The translations under genes were made by a program, and so were the position numbers. A DNA stretch of 64,000 nucleotides from positions 1 to 64,000 of the forward strand of contig NZ_SISK01000012.1 in the NCBI RefSeq assembly GCF_004310345.1, given 5' to 3'. How positions within the stretch are numbered: position 1 is the first letter of the stretch; each line of letters begins with the position of its first letter. Shown here piece by piece: positions 27,023-36,252 of the stretch. This stretch comes from Paracoccus subflavus (GTDB taxonomy: Bacteria > Pseudomonadota > Alphaproteobacteria > Rhodobacterales > Rhodobacteraceae). The notes below the pieces were generated by a model, which was given only the letters and a program-made list of their open reading frames with translations, was not told the DNA's origin and ran no database searches.

Positions 27023-27694
27023 ATGAGCGCGTTATCCGATCACGATCCCGCCTGCCACCCGCAGCTTGACTGGCGCGAAGGGGGCGTGCCGGTTTCCACC
27101 TGCTTTGATGATCCCTACTTCAGCCTTGCAGGCGGGCTTGCAGAAACCCGGCATGTGTTTCTGGACGGCAACGACCTGCCCGCGCGGTTGCGGCCGGGGT
27201 TTCATGTGGCCGAACTGGGGTTCGGGACCGGGCTGAACTGCCTGGCGCTGGCGCAGGTGGCCGCCGTGCCTGTCATCATGACTAGCTTCGAGGGTTGGCC
27301 GATGAGCCTGGCCCAGATGGAACGGGCCCATGCCGCCTTTCCCGAACTGGACGATCTGTCGGCGCAGCTTCGCGCGGGGTGGGGAGGCGACGTGATCCAT
27401 GTCGGCCCCGTGGAACTGTGGCTGGTGATGGGCGACGTGGCACAGACCCTGCCCGGCTGGCAGGGACGGGCGGATGCCTGGTTTCTAGACGGGTTCTCGC
27501 CCGCGAAGAACCCGGGCATGTGGGACGCAGAGATCATGGGGCATGTCGGCCGCTGCACCCTGCCGGGTGGCACCTTTGCCACCTATACCGCCGCCGGGGC
27601 GGTGCGCCGTGCGTTGACGGCGGCGGGATTTGCGGTGGAACGGCAGCCCGGTTTCGGCCGCAAGCGGCACATGAGCCGTGGCGTCAGGATCTAG
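27023..27694 (+). CDS. mnmD: tRNA 5-methylaminomethyl-2-thiouridine methyltransferase (MnmD-type)
   Basis: A 223-residue protein that should methylate nm5(s2)U34 in certain tRNAs using S-adenosylmethionine. It has the MnmD hallmarks: DWREGGVPVSTCFDDPYFSLAGGLAETRHVFL, the SAM site HVAELGFGTGLNCLALAQ, and WFLDGFSPAKNPGMWDAEIM near residues 152-171. It ends with GFAVERQPGFGRKRHMSRG. It corresponds to the N-terminal domain of E. coli MnmC. The FAD oxidoreductase domain is encoded divergently next door. The final four bases overlap the rhomboid gene on the other strand. Confidence 0.92.
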   Translation: MSALSDHDPACHPQLDWREGGVPVSTCFDDPYFSLAGGLAETRHVFLDGNDLPARLRPGFHVAELGFGTGLNCLALAQVAAVPVIMTSFEGWPMSLAQMERAHAAFPELDDLSAQLRAGWGGDVIHVGPVELWLVMGDVAQTLPGWQGRADAWFLDGFSPAKNPGMWDAEIMGHVGRCTLPGGTFATYTAAGAVRRALTAAGFAVERQPGFGRKRHMSRGVRI

Positions 27695-28416
27695 CGTTCG
27701 ATGCGCGGGATACGGGTCGGCGCATAGACCGCCTCGGGGTGCGGGGGGTGGCCGTGGGTGCGCGCCCAGAAGCCCGGCCCGCCCAGCCGCAGAAAGCGCG
27801 GCAGCGTCAGCGCGACCCCGGCCAGAAAGCCGCCCGCATGGGCCCAGTAAGCCACGCCGCCCTGGTCGCCGGGCGTGTTGAAGCCGCCGAGGATCTGGAT
27901 GGCGAACCAGATCCCCAGAACCACCCAGGCGGGCAGGGTGAAGACCTTGAAGAAGATGATGAAGATCGCCAGGATGTCGACCTTGGCGCGCGGGAACAGC
28001 AGCAGATAGCCGCCCATCACCCCCGCGATCGCGCCCGAAGCCCCGACCATGGGAATGGTCGAGAAGGGCTCGGCCGCGATCTGGGCGGCGGCGGCGACCA
28101 GGCCCGCAACAAGATAAAAGACCAGAAAGCCGAAATGGCCAAGCTGTTCCTCGAGATTGTCGCCAAAGATCCACAGGAACAGCAGGTTGCCGATGATATG
28201 CATGATCCCGCCATGCAGGAACATGTGCGTGACCAGGCCCCACAGCAACTCTCCCTGCATGATCGCCAAGGGATAGAGCGCCAGCCGCGTCCACAGCCAT
28301 TCGCCCCCCTGCACCATCGGCAGGGTGGCCAGGAACAGGATCACATTGGCCAGGATCAACCCCCGCGTGACCCAGGGCGTCTGTTCGGACGGGTTATGGT
28401 CGCGGATCGGGAACAC
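27691..28416 (-). CDS. Rhomboid family intramembrane serine protease
   Basis: 241 residues with six hydrophobic segments. Catalytic Ser127 lies in PMVGASGAIAGVMGGY and catalytic His193 in YWAHAGGFLAGVAL. The upstream HMFLHGGIMHIIGNLLFLWIFGDNLE is the conserved first-loop and second-helix region of rhomboids. It cleaves membrane proteins within the bilayer; substrates are unknown. The start is a GTG at 28416 without a strong ribosome-binding site. A short Pro/His-rich cytoplasmic tail follows the last helix. It converges on mnmD with a four-base overlap. Confidence 0.93.
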   Translation of the reverse strand: MFPIRDHNPSEQTPWVTRGLILANVILFLATLPMVQGGEWLWTRLALYPLAIMQGELLWGLVTHMFLHGGIMHIIGNLLFLWIFGDNLEEQLGHFGFLVFYLVAGLVAAAAQIAAEPFSTIPMVGASGAIAGVMGGYLLLFPRAKVDILAIFIIFFKVFTLPAWVVLGIWFAIQILGGFNTPGDQGGVAYWAHAGGFLAGVALTLPRFLRLGGPGFWARTHGHPPHPEAVYAPTRIPRIER

Positions 28417-28420
28417 CGGC

Positions 28421-28837
28421 TTATGGCCCCGTGATCGGGGTCAGGACAAGACGCGCCTCGCCCTGCGGATCGACCAGGGCGGTTCCGTCGCCCATGCGCC
28501 GCGCGGCGGTGACTGCGCCGATGGCGTTGACGAACCGCGTTTCGGCCAGGGTGCGCGCGGGATCGGCGCAGGCCATGCGGGTGATGACCAGACCGCTGGC
28601 CGTCATGGCGCCGCCCTGTTCCGTCAGTTGCCCGCTGTAACGGTTGCAGGGCGCGCGGCCGGTGATGCGCCCGCCCGACCCGACCTCGAACGTCACGCCC
28701 TCGGGGGCGGGGGCGCCGTCGATGCGGATCACGGCAAAGCGGTCGCCCGGTTTCAGCATCGCCACGGACCGTTCGCCTGCATCCTGACAGGCGGCAAGCG
28801 CGGCTGCGGCAGCCAGCGCGGCAAGGGTGCGGATCAT
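28421..28837 (-). CDS. META-domain lipoprotein (HslJ-like)
   Basis: A 138-residue protein with a lipoprotein signal peptide, MIRTLAALAAAAALAAC, whose Cys17 should be lipidated. The remainder shows META/HslJ features: IDGAPAPEGVTFEVGSGGRITGRAPCNRYSGQL, then MACADPARTLAETRFVNAI. The paired CN and AC cysteines are typical of the family. The role is unclear; HslJ in E. coli is linked to novobiocin resistance. The start at 28837 is preferred over upstream codons because it begins the signal peptide. Its end is four bases from the rhomboid GTG, so they may be co-transcribed. Confidence 0.82.
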   Translation of the reverse strand: MIRTLAALAAAAALAACQDAGERSVAMLKPGDRFAVIRIDGAPAPEGVTFEVGSGGRITGRAPCNRYSGQLTEQGGAMTASGLVITRMACADPARTLAETRFVNAIGAVTAARRMGDGTALVDPQGEARLVLTPITGP

Positions 28838-28964
28838 GGCGGGCCTTCCGTCCTGATGCGTTTGGCGCAGCATGGGCCGGCGCGGCGCCCGGCGCAAGGG
28901 CGGGCCTGTTCGCCGCAGGAAGGCTGCGCTAGCATCCCGCAAATCCGCCAAGGAGCGATTCCCC

Positions 28965-30233
28965 ATGACCACCATGACCGACCGCAAGAACGCCGCGATT
29001 TCCCGGGGCGTCGGCATGACCACGCAGATCTATGCCGAGCGCGCCGAAAATGCCGAGATCTGGGACAAGGACGGAAATCGCTATATCGACTTTGCGGCGG
29101 GCATCGCGGTTGTGAATACCGGCCATCGCCACCCCCGCGTGGTCGAGGCCGTCAAGGCGCAGTTGGACCGGTTCACGCATACCTGCCATCAGGTCGTGCC
29201 CTATGAAAACTATGTCTCGCTGGCCGAGCGGCTGAATGCGCTGGTCCCCGGCGATTTCGACAAGAAAACCATCTTTGCAACCACCGGGGCCGAAGCGGTG
29301 GAAAACGCCATCAAGATCGCCCGCCATTACACCGGCCGCCCCGGCGTCGTCAGCTTTGCCGGCGGATTTCACGGGCGGACCTTCATGGGCATGGCCCTGA
29401 CCGGCAAGGTCCAGCCCTACAAGGCGGGATTCGGGCCGATGATGCCCGATGTCTGGCACCTGCCGTTCCCCAACCCGCTGCATGGTGTCAGCAAGGAGGA
29501 CGCGCTGAAGGCGCTGCAACAACTGTTCAAGGCCGATCTGGAACCCGCCCGCGTGGCCGCAATCATCGTGGAACCCGTGCAGGGCGAAGGCGGCTTTTAC
29601 GAGGTGCCGCAGGGCTTCATGGCGGAACTGCGTGCGCTGTGCGACCATCACGGGATGCTGCTGATCGCGGATGAAGTGCAGACCGGGTTCGCCCGCACCG
29701 GCAAGCTGTTCGCGATGGAGCATCACGGCGTGGCCCCGGACCTGACCGCCATGGCCAAGGGCCTGGGCGGCGGTTTGCCGATCAGCGCCGTGACCGGCCG
29801 GGCCGAGGTGATGGACAGTCCCAACCCCGGCGGCCTGGGCGGCACCTATGCGGGCAACCCGCTGGGCGTGGCCGCCGCCCATGCCGTTCTGGACGTGATC
29901 GAGGACGAGGGGCTTTGCGACCGCGCCACCCGTCTGGGCCAGCGGCTGAAGCAGCGCCTGGCCGCCGCGCGCGACCAGATCCCGCAGATCGCCGATATCC
30001 GGGGACCCGGTTTCATGAATGCGGTCGAATTCAACCTGCCCGGCAGCGACAGTCCCAACCCCGATTTCACCAATCGCGTCCGCGAGGAGGCGTTGAAGCG
30101 CAGGTTGATCCTGCTGACCTGTGGGGTTTATGGAAACGTGATCCGCTTTCTGGCGCCGCTGACCATCCCCGACGCGGTGTTCGAGGAGGCGCTGGACATC
30201 CTGGACGAAAGCCTGCTGGCGGCGCGGGGATAG
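28965..30233 (+). CDS. gabT: 4-aminobutyrate aminotransferase
   Basis: A class III PLP aminotransferase of 422 residues that turns GABA plus 2-oxoglutarate into succinate semialdehyde and glutamate. It shows the cofactor-binding GAEAVENAIKIARHYTGRPG, SFAGGFHGRTFMGMALTGK, LIADEVQTGFARTGK and the Schiff-base Lys265 in TAMAKGLGGGLP. AAGGAG precedes the ATG by eight bases. Members acting on 5-aminovalerate look alike, so the substrate is likely but not certain. No succinate-semialdehyde dehydrogenase adjoins it. Confidence 0.92.
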   Translation: MTTMTDRKNAAISRGVGMTTQIYAERAENAEIWDKDGNRYIDFAAGIAVVNTGHRHPRVVEAVKAQLDRFTHTCHQVVPYENYVSLAERLNALVPGDFDKKTIFATTGAEAVENAIKIARHYTGRPGVVSFAGGFHGRTFMGMALTGKVQPYKAGFGPMMPDVWHLPFPNPLHGVSKEDALKALQQLFKADLEPARVAAIIVEPVQGEGGFYEVPQGFMAELRALCDHHGMLLIADEVQTGFARTGKLFAMEHHGVAPDLTAMAKGLGGGLPISAVTGRAEVMDSPNPGGLGGTYAGNPLGVAAAHAVLDVIEDEGLCDRATRLGQRLKQRLAAARDQIPQIADIRGPGFMNAVEFNLPGSDSPNPDFTNRVREEALKRRLILLTCGVYGNVIRFLAPLTIPDAVFEEALDILDESLLAARG

Positions 30234-30380
30234 GGACAGGCCGTCGCAGTCGGCGCCCGCGACCTTGCAGCCCGCCCGGCAGGGATTACATGCACGAAGG
30301 CCGGTGGTTTCGCCTTGCCGACCGGCAGGAACATCCGTGGCCCGGTGGCCCCCGCATCATGAACTCACAAGGAACAGGCA

Positions 30381-30974
30381 ATGGCGGAACGCAGGTGCAT
30401 CGGGGTGATCCTGGGGTCGATCCGGGAAGGGCGGATCAATGACCGCGTCGCCTTTTGGACGATCCGCCAACTGGAATACCACGGTTTTGCCACGCGGGTG
30501 ATCGACCCGGCCGACCCTGCCCTGCTGCCGGTGCAGATAGGCAATACGGCCGCGGTGGAACGTCTGCGCAAGCGGATGGCCAATCTGGACGGGTTCGTCA
30601 TCGTGACGCCGGAATACAACCACGCCGAACCTGGCTGGCTCAAGACGCTGATCGATTCCGTGGTCGGGGAGTGGTGGGCGCGGCCCGTGGGGCTGGTGGG
30701 CTATGGCGGTATCTCGGGGGGATTGCGCGCGCTGGAGGCCCTGCGGATCATCCTGGCGGAACTGCACACCGTCACCTTGCGCGACACGGTCAGCTTTGCG
30801 TCGCCCTGGCGGCGGTTTGACGAGATGGGCCATATGACCGATCCCGACGACGCCGCGGCAGCCGAGGCTGCGATGGCGATTTTTGCGCACCGGCTGGACT
30901 GGTGGGTCGAGGCCCTGGCCCATGCCCGACACGCCCGCCCCTATCATCCCGAGGGCGAGGAAAGGATTACCTGA
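30381..30974 (+). CDS. NADPH-dependent FMN reductase-like flavoprotein
   Basis: 197 residues of flavodoxin-like fold. The flavin phosphate loop is IGVILGSIREGRIND, and the flavin ring motif is FVIVTPEYNHAEPGWLKTLIDSV. These are characteristic of the NADPH-dependent FMN reductase / azoreductase family (SsuE, YieF). AAGGA sits six bases before the ATG. The stop overlaps the start of an ABC transporter gene (TGATG), so the flavoprotein and exporter genes are likely one operon. A physiological substrate is not evident; quinone or metal reduction coupled to export is only a guess. Confidence 0.88.
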   Translation: MAERRCIGVILGSIREGRINDRVAFWTIRQLEYHGFATRVIDPADPALLPVQIGNTAAVERLRKRMANLDGFVIVTPEYNHAEPGWLKTLIDSVVGEWWARPVGLVGYGGISGGLRALEALRIILAELHTVTLRDTVSFASPWRRFDEMGHMTDPDDAAAAEAAMAIFAHRLDWWVEALAHARHARPYHPEGEERIT

Positions 30975-31915
30975 TGACTGCGATCATTCAGATCGAAAAC
31001 CTGTCCAAGCAATACGGCAGCGGCACCAAGGCGCTGAGCGATGTGTCCCTGGACATCCAGGAGGGCGAGATCATCGCCCTGCTGGGTCCGAACGGCGCGG
31101 GCAAGACCACGCTGATTTCCGTCATCTGCGGGCTGGTTGTGCCGACGGGCGGCACCGTCCGCGTCGGCGGCCATGACATCCGCACCGACTGGCGCGCCGC
31201 GCGCAAGCTGATCGGGCTGGTGCCGCAGGAGATCGCGCTGGAACCGTTCGAAAAGGTCATGAACTGCGTCCGCTTCACCCGCGGCCTGTACGGCGAAGGC
31301 CCGGACGACGCCTATATCGAACAGGTGCTGCGCAGCCTGGCCCTGTGGGACAAGCGCGACGCGGCCACGCGCGAACTGTCGGGGGGCATGAAGCGCCGCG
31401 TGCTGATCGCCAAGGCCTTGGCGCATCGTCCCAAGGTGCTGTTCCTGGACGAACCGACCGCCGGCGTGGACGTGGCGCTCCGCCGCGAGATGTGGGAGGT
31501 CGTAGACCGGCTGCGCCGCGAGGGCGTGACCATCATCCTGACCACCCATTACCTGGAAGAGGCCGAGGAAATGGCCGACCGCATCGGCGTCATCAACCAC
31601 GGTCGCCTGCTCTTGGTCAGGCCAACGTCCGAATTGATGGGCGAATTCGGCAGAAAGACCCTGACCATCGAAGTGACCCAGCCTCTGGCGGCGATTCCCG
31701 ACGACCTGGCAGGCCGGGGCCTGCATCTGTCGCCGGACGGCCGGTCGCTGACCTATGATTATGACACCCGGGCGGACCGCACCGGCATCGCGCGTCTTCT
31801 GGGCGATCTGGCGGGGCAGGGGATCATGGTGCGGGATGTGTCCACCCGGCAATCCAGCCTGGAAGAGGTGTTCATGACGCTTGTCAGCGAACCCCGGCAA
31901 GAGGTGACGGCATGA
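30974..31915 (+). CDS. ABC-2 type transporter ATP-binding protein
   Basis: A 313-residue ATPase of the CcmA/NatA/YadG class: Walker A in [16 protein letters not shown]-loop in GLVPQEI, signature [15 protein letters not shown], Walker [14 protein letters not shown] and H-loop [10 protein letters not shown]-terminal extension of about 90 residues regulates many such ATPases. It starts inside the stop of the FMN reductase gene and ends in an ATGA overlap with the permease. YadG/YadH-like exporters in this lineage have undefined substrates. Confidence 0.93.
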   Translation: MTAIIQIENLSKQYGSGTKALSDVSLDIQEGEIIALLGPNGAGKTTLISVICGLVVPTGGTVRVGGHDIRTDWRAARKLIGLVPQEIALEPFEKVMNCVRFTRGLYGEGPDDAYIEQVLRSLALWDKRDAATRELSGGMKRRVLIAKALAHRPKVLFLDEPTAGVDVALRREMWEVVDRLRREGVTIILTTHYLEEAEEMADRIGVINHGRLLLVRPTSELMGEFGRKTLTIEVTQPLAAIPDDLAGRGLHLSPDGRSLTYDYDTRADRTGIARLLGDLAGQGIMVRDVSTRQSSLEEVFMTLVSEPRQEVTA

Positions 31916-32682
31916 GCGGCATCAACTGGCCCGGCGTCAGGGCGATCTTTCACCACGAGATGACACGGTTCTTCCGCACCATTACCCAGTCGCTGTTGTC
32001 GCCGGTTGTGTCCACGGTTCTGTATTTCGTGGTTTTCGGCGCGGCCATCGGCGGGCGCATCCAGTCGGTCGAGGGGGTCGAATACGGCGCCTTCATCGTC
32101 CCTGGCCTGATGATGCTGACGATCCTGCAACAGTCGGTCAGCAACGCCAGCTTCGGGATCTATTTTCCGAAATTCAGCGGCACGATCTATGAATACCTGG
32201 TGTCCCCGGTGGGCTGGATCGAGGTGACGCTGGGCTTTGTCGGCGCCGCTGCCGCCAAGGCCGTGCTAATTGCCCTGGTGATCCTGGGAACCAGCTTCTT
32301 CTTTGTGGGGGTTCACATCCTTCACCCGGTCTGGATGCTGGGCTTTCTGGTCCTGACGGCGACGGCCTTCAGCCTGCTGGGCTTCATCATCGGGCTGTGG
32401 GCCAAAAACTTCGAGCAGTTGCAGATCGTGCCGATGATGGTCATCACGCCCCTGGTGTTTCTGGGCGGTGCCTTTTACTCGGCCGACATGCTGCCCCCTT
32501 TCTGGGAAGGCGTGGCCAAGCTGAACCCTGTGCTTTACCTCATTTCCGGGTTCCGCTGGTCGTTCTTCGGGCTTGCCGACGTGCCGGTGGGGGTGTCGCT
32601 TGTCGCGGTGGGGCTGATGATCGCCCTATGCTGTGCGGCGATCCGCTGGATCTTCGCGACCGGATGGCGGCTGCGCGAGTGA
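31912..32682 (+). CDS. ABC-2 type transporter permease (YadH-like)
   Basis: 256 residues with six predicted membrane spans, opening with an amphipathic [34 protein letters not shown]. The family signature appears around [12 protein letters not shown] and [45 protein letters not shown]. It pairs with the preceding ATP-binding protein through a four-base overlap. Its last 57 bases overlap the 3' end of the secreted protein gene on the opposite strand. Confidence 0.92.
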   Translation: MSGINWPGVRAIFHHEMTRFFRTITQSLLSPVVSTVLYFVVFGAAIGGRIQSVEGVEYGAFIVPGLMMLTILQQSVSNASFGIYFPKFSGTIYEYLVSPVGWIEVTLGFVGAAAAKAVLIALVILGTSFFFVGVHILHPVWMLGFLVLTATAFSLLGFIIGLWAKNFEQLQIVPMMVITPLVFLGGAFYSADMLPPFWEGVAKLNPVLYLISGFRWSFFGLADVPVGVSLVAVGLMIALCCAAIRWIFATGWRLRE

Positions 32683-33150
32683 GCCCTGCCGTTGCCCCTG
32701 TCCGGGGCAGATCCGGGTCTGCGGGTCCAGCCGCACATACTCCTGTGCGCTGATCACCTGCATGTCCAGCGACCGGTTCCAGCCGGCGAACCAGCGGTCG
32801 CGGATGCCGCCGCGATAAAAGGTGCCCATGATCTCGTCCACCAGGGGCGGGATGATGCGGGTATTCGGGATGCGGGGGGCATGAAAACCGATACGCGCCT
32901 TTCCGCCAAGGCAGGCGTTGGGCAGGGTCGTCAGGATCGTGCAGGCAGACCGGCAATAGCCGCGGATGCGCACCGTCTTGCCCGACCGCGCCAATCGCTC
33001 GCGCAACTGCACCATCTGGATGACATTGCCGCCGCGATGGTTTTCGACATCGATAAAGCGACCGCGCTCGACGATGCGGGCGTGGCTTGGGGCCGGCGCC
33101 AGGGTCAAAAGCGCGGCAGCAAGCGTCAGGATGAGGCGGAATCGGGTCAT
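32626..33150 (-). CDS. Secreted hypothetical protein (COG3904-like)
   Basis: 174 residues with an N-terminal signal peptide, [24 protein letters not shown]. The mature part contains [52 protein letters not shown], a pattern of periplasmic proteins with a ClpP/crotonase-like fold. There the conserved Ser-Ala-Cys stretch lies where a catalytic serine sits in relatives. No activity can be assigned. The start at 33150 is favoured over one 39 bases upstream because it begins the signal peptide. It overlaps tail to tail with the ABC permease by 57 bases, and its start is close to rimO on the other strand. Confidence 0.75.
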   Translation of the reverse strand: MTRFRLILTLAAALLTLAPAPSHARIVERGRFIDVENHRGGNVIQMVQLRERLARSGKTVRIRGYCRSACTILTTLPNACLGGKARIGFHAPRIPNTRIIPPLVDEIMGTFYRGGIRDRWFAGWNRSLDMQVISAQEYVRLDPQTRICPGQGQRQGSLAQPPSGREDPADRRTA

Positions 33151-33257
33151 GCCGCCATTCTGACGATCGGCGGGCATTCGTGAAATCACGTTCCGGCGAC
33201 ATCGCCCGGTCGTGGGTTCCTCTTTTCCCGCGGCGCCGAATCGCCTATCTGCGGCGG

Positions 33258-34622
33258 ATGCACACCAACCCGCCCGATCTGCGCCCCGACCTGGCCCGCG
33301 CCCGCATCCCCGAGGAACGCCGCGAAGGCCAGCCGACCATCGGCATGGTCAGCCTCGGCTGTCCCAAGGCGCTTGTGGACAGCGAACGCATCCTGACCCG
33401 CTTGCGGGCCGAAGGCTATGCCATCAGCCCCGACTATGCGGGCGCCGATGCGGTGATCGTCAACACCTGCGGATTTCTGGACAGCGCCAAGGCGGAATCG
33501 CTGGAGGCCATCGGCGAGGCGCTGCGCGAGAACGGCAAGGTTCTGGTCACCGGCTGCCTGGGGGCCGAGCCCGACTACATCACCGGCGCGCATCCCAAGG
33601 TGCTGGCCGTGACCGGCCCGCATCAATACGAGGCCGTGCTGGACGCGGTCCATGCCGCCGTGCCGCCGCAACCCGATCCGTTCATCGACCTGCTGCCCGC
33701 ATCGGGCGTCAGCCTGACGCCGCGCCACTACAGCTATCTGAAGATTTCCGAAGGCTGCAACCACCGGTGCAAGTTCTGCATCATCCCCGACATGCGCGGC
33801 CGCCTGGTCAGCCGCCCGGCCCATGCCGTGATCCGGGAGGGCGAGAAGCTGGTGGCGGCCGGGGTCAGGGAATTGCTGGTCATCAGCCAGGACACCAGTG
33901 CCTATGGCCTTGACCTGCGGCACGCGACCGACCGGGGGCACCGTGCCCACATCACCGACCTGGCGCGCGATCTGGGCAGTCTGGGGGCCTGGGTGCGGCT
34001 GCATTACGTCTATCCCTATCCGCATGTGCGCGACCTGATCCCGCTGATGGCGGAGGGGCTGGTCCTGCCCTATCTGGACATCCCCTTCCAGCACGCCCAT
34101 CCCGACACCCTGCGGCGCATGGCCCGCCCGGCCGCGGCGGCGAAAACGCTGGACGAGATCGCCGCCTGGCGCGCGATCTGCCCCGAGATCACCCTGCGAT
34201 CCACCTTTATCGTCGGCTATCCGGGAGAGACCGAGGCCGAGTTCCAGACCCTGCTGGACTGGCTGGACGAGGCGCAACTGGATCGCGTCGGCGCCTTTCA
34301 GTATGAGAACGTCAAGGGCGCGCGCGCCAACGACCTGCCCGATCACGTGCCTCCGGAGGTCAAGCAGGACCGCTTCGACCGCTTCATGGAAAAGGCCCAG
34401 GCGATCAGCGAGGCCAAGCTGCTGGCCAAGGTCGGAACCCGGCTGGAGGTGATCGTGGACGGCGTGGACGATCAGGGCGCCACCTGCCGGACCAAGGCCG
34501 ACGCCCCCGAGATCGACGGCAACCTGTACATCGACGAGGGCTTCGAGGCCCTGACCCCCGGCGACATCGTGACGGTGACCGTGGACGAGGCCGGCGAATA
34601 CGACCTGTGGGGGCGTTTGTGA
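33258..34622 (+). CDS. rimO: Ribosomal protein S12 methylthiotransferase RimO
   Basis: A radical-SAM methylthiotransferase of 454 residues that modifies an aspartate of ribosomal protein S12. An N-terminal UPF0004 domain holds three cluster-binding cysteines ([31 protein letters not shown]). The radical-SAM cluster motif CNHRCKFC lies near residues 166-173, and a TRAM domain ends the protein ([26 protein letters not shown]). RimO is separated from MiaB by S12-type motifs such as [11 protein letters not shown]. The start at 33258 gives the expected N-terminus; upstream codons in the frame are likely noncoding. Confidence 0.95.
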   Translation: MHTNPPDLRPDLARARIPEERREGQPTIGMVSLGCPKALVDSERILTRLRAEGYAISPDYAGADAVIVNTCGFLDSAKAESLEAIGEALRENGKVLVTGCLGAEPDYITGAHPKVLAVTGPHQYEAVLDAVHAAVPPQPDPFIDLLPASGVSLTPRHYSYLKISEGCNHRCKFCIIPDMRGRLVSRPAHAVIREGEKLVAAGVRELLVISQDTSAYGLDLRHATDRGHRAHITDLARDLGSLGAWVRLHYVYPYPHVRDLIPLMAEGLVLPYLDIPFQHAHPDTLRRMARPAAAAKTLDEIAAWRAICPEITLRSTFIVGYPGETEAEFQTLLDWLDEAQLDRVGAFQYENVKGARANDLPDHVPPEVKQDRFDRFMEKAQAISEAKLLAKVGTRLEVIVDGVDDQGATCRTKADAPEIDGNLYIDEGFEALTPGDIVTVTVDEAGEYDLWGRL

Positions 34623-34686
34623 CGGGGGCGCGGCCACCTTTGCGAATGGCGTCGTGGCGGACAGTGCGGCGTTGCCAAACACGTGA

Positions 34687-35334
34687 ATGGAGGCCGCGTT
34701 GAGCAATGCGTCTGACGATCTTCTGGCCACCGCAGGCGCGGTCAGGTTCGGCACCATCCTGGCCGACCCGCCGTGGCAGTTCCAGAACCGCACCGGCAAG
34801 ATGGCCCCGGAACACAAGCGGCTGTCGCGCTATCCGACCATGACGCTGGACGCCAACTGCGACCTGCCGGTCGAGGCCGTCGCCGATGCCCGTGCGCATC
34901 TGTACCTGTGGGTGCCAAATGCCCTGTTGCCCGAGGGACTGAAGGTCATGGAGCACTGGGGCTTCACATACAAATCCAACCTGATCTGGTACAAGGTCCG
35001 CAAGGACGGCGGTCCCGACCGGCGCGGCGTGGGCTTTTACTTCCGCAACGTGACCGAGATCCTGCTGTTCGGCGTGCGCGGCAAGGACGTGCGCACGCTT
35101 GACCCCGGCCGCAGCCAGGAAAACATCATCGCCACCCAGAAACGCGAGCACAGCCGCAAGCCGGACGAGCAGTACGACCTGATCGAAGCCTGTTCCTGGG
35201 GCCCGCGGCTGGAAATGTTTGCCCGTGGCCCGCGCCAGAACTGGATCGTCTGGGGCAACCAGTCCGAGGACTATCAGCCCGACTGGCCGACCTATGCGAA
35301 CCATTCCCAAAGCAACGTGGTCAGGCTGCGTTGA
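34687..35334 (+). CDS. MT-A70 family adenine methyltransferase
   Basis: A 215-residue SAM-dependent N6-adenine methyltransferase. The catalytic tetrad DPPW lies in TILADPPWQFQNRTGK near residues 26-41. HLYLWVPNALLPEGLKVMEHWGFTYKSNLIWYKV and WGPRLEMFARGPRQNWIVWGNQ complete the MT-A70 pattern. Bacterial MT-A70 proteins usually methylate DNA and are often phage-borne. This one shares the high GC of its neighbours and has no restriction partner nearby. A TTG at 34699 with GGAGG five bases upstream is an alternative start to the ATG at 34687. The target sequence is unknown. Confidence 0.88.
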   Translation: MEAALSNASDDLLATAGAVRFGTILADPPWQFQNRTGKMAPEHKRLSRYPTMTLDANCDLPVEAVADARAHLYLWVPNALLPEGLKVMEHWGFTYKSNLIWYKVRKDGGPDRRGVGFYFRNVTEILLFGVRGKDVRTLDPGRSQENIIATQKREHSRKPDEQYDLIEACSWGPRLEMFARGPRQNWIVWGNQSEDYQPDWPTYANHSQSNVVRLR

Positions 35335-35348
35335 GCCTGGGGGTGGCG

Positions 35349-36194
35349 ATGGACCCGGCAGGCCGGCCCCGCAAGCCTGGCGCGCTGTGCATCGGCGCGC
35401 AGAAGGCGGGGACAAGCTGGCTGGCACAGATGCTGGGCCAGCACCCGCAGGTCTGGATACCCCCCTTCAAGGAAGTGCAGTATTTCAACCACCTGTTCAT
35501 TCCCGGACATCGCAGATGGATCGGCTGGCATTATCGCCAGAAATTTCAGGAAATCCGCGACCGTCATGCGCGCGCGGGCCGACCGGTGCCGCCGGGCCTG
35601 GACGCCTATCTGCACGATGTCACGCGCGGGAAAATGTTTCACAACCAATGGTACAAACGCGTCTTCGCGCCTGCGCCGCCCGACGCCATACCGATGGATC
35701 TGACGCCGGAATATTCGACCCTGCCGGACGAAGGCGTCGATCATGTGGCAGGCTTCCTGCCTGGGGTCAGGGTCATCTATCTGATCCGCCACCCGGTCGA
35801 TCGCGCCCTTTCGCAACTGGGCATGAACCTGCACCGTGAAGGCCGCCGTCCCGCGACCTTGGCCGACTGGATGGCGGAAATCGACAACCCGGTCTTGTAT
35901 GAACGCGGCGATTATGCCGCCTATCTGCCCCGCTGGCAGGCCCGTTTTCCCGATCTTCTGGTTCTGCCCTTCGGCCGGATTGCACGCGATCCGCAGGCGG
36001 TGATGGATGCGGTCGAATCCCATCTGGGTCTTGGCCCCTGGCCCTATGCCAACCTGACCGACAAGGTCTTTGCCGCGCGCCATCCTTTGTCCGTTCCGCC
36101 ACAGGCCATCGCCGCACTCGAAGCCCGCATGGCCCCGCAACTGGCCTTTCTGGGTGATCACCTGGGCGCCGATTTCGCGATGGAAACGCGCTGA
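35349..36194 (+). CDS. Sulfotransferase domain protein
   Basis: 281 residues with the PAPS-binding signatures of sulfotransferases: the 5'-phosphosulfate loop in [16 protein letters not shown] and the 3'-phosphate motif in [36 protein letters not shown] lies between them. The ATG at 35349 has GGGGGTGG upstream and is preferred to the TTG at 35331. It should transfer sulfate from PAPS to a small molecule or glycan; the acceptor is unknown. Its start is 14 bases after the methyltransferase stop, so the two may be co-transcribed, although no functional link is obvious. Confidence 0.85.
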   Translation: MDPAGRPRKPGALCIGAQKAGTSWLAQMLGQHPQVWIPPFKEVQYFNHLFIPGHRRWIGWHYRQKFQEIRDRHARAGRPVPPGLDAYLHDVTRGKMFHNQWYKRVFAPAPPDAIPMDLTPEYSTLPDEGVDHVAGFLPGVRVIYLIRHPVDRALSQLGMNLHREGRRPATLADWMAEIDNPVLYERGDYAAYLPRWQARFPDLLVLPFGRIARDPQAVMDAVESHLGLGPWPYANLTDKVFAARHPLSVPPQAIAALEARMAPQLAFLGDHLGADFAMETR

Positions 36195-36252
36195 CCTTTT
36201 CCAAGGCCCCGCTTTCGCCTACATAGCCGCAAAGCTTTGGCAGGAGAATCCG

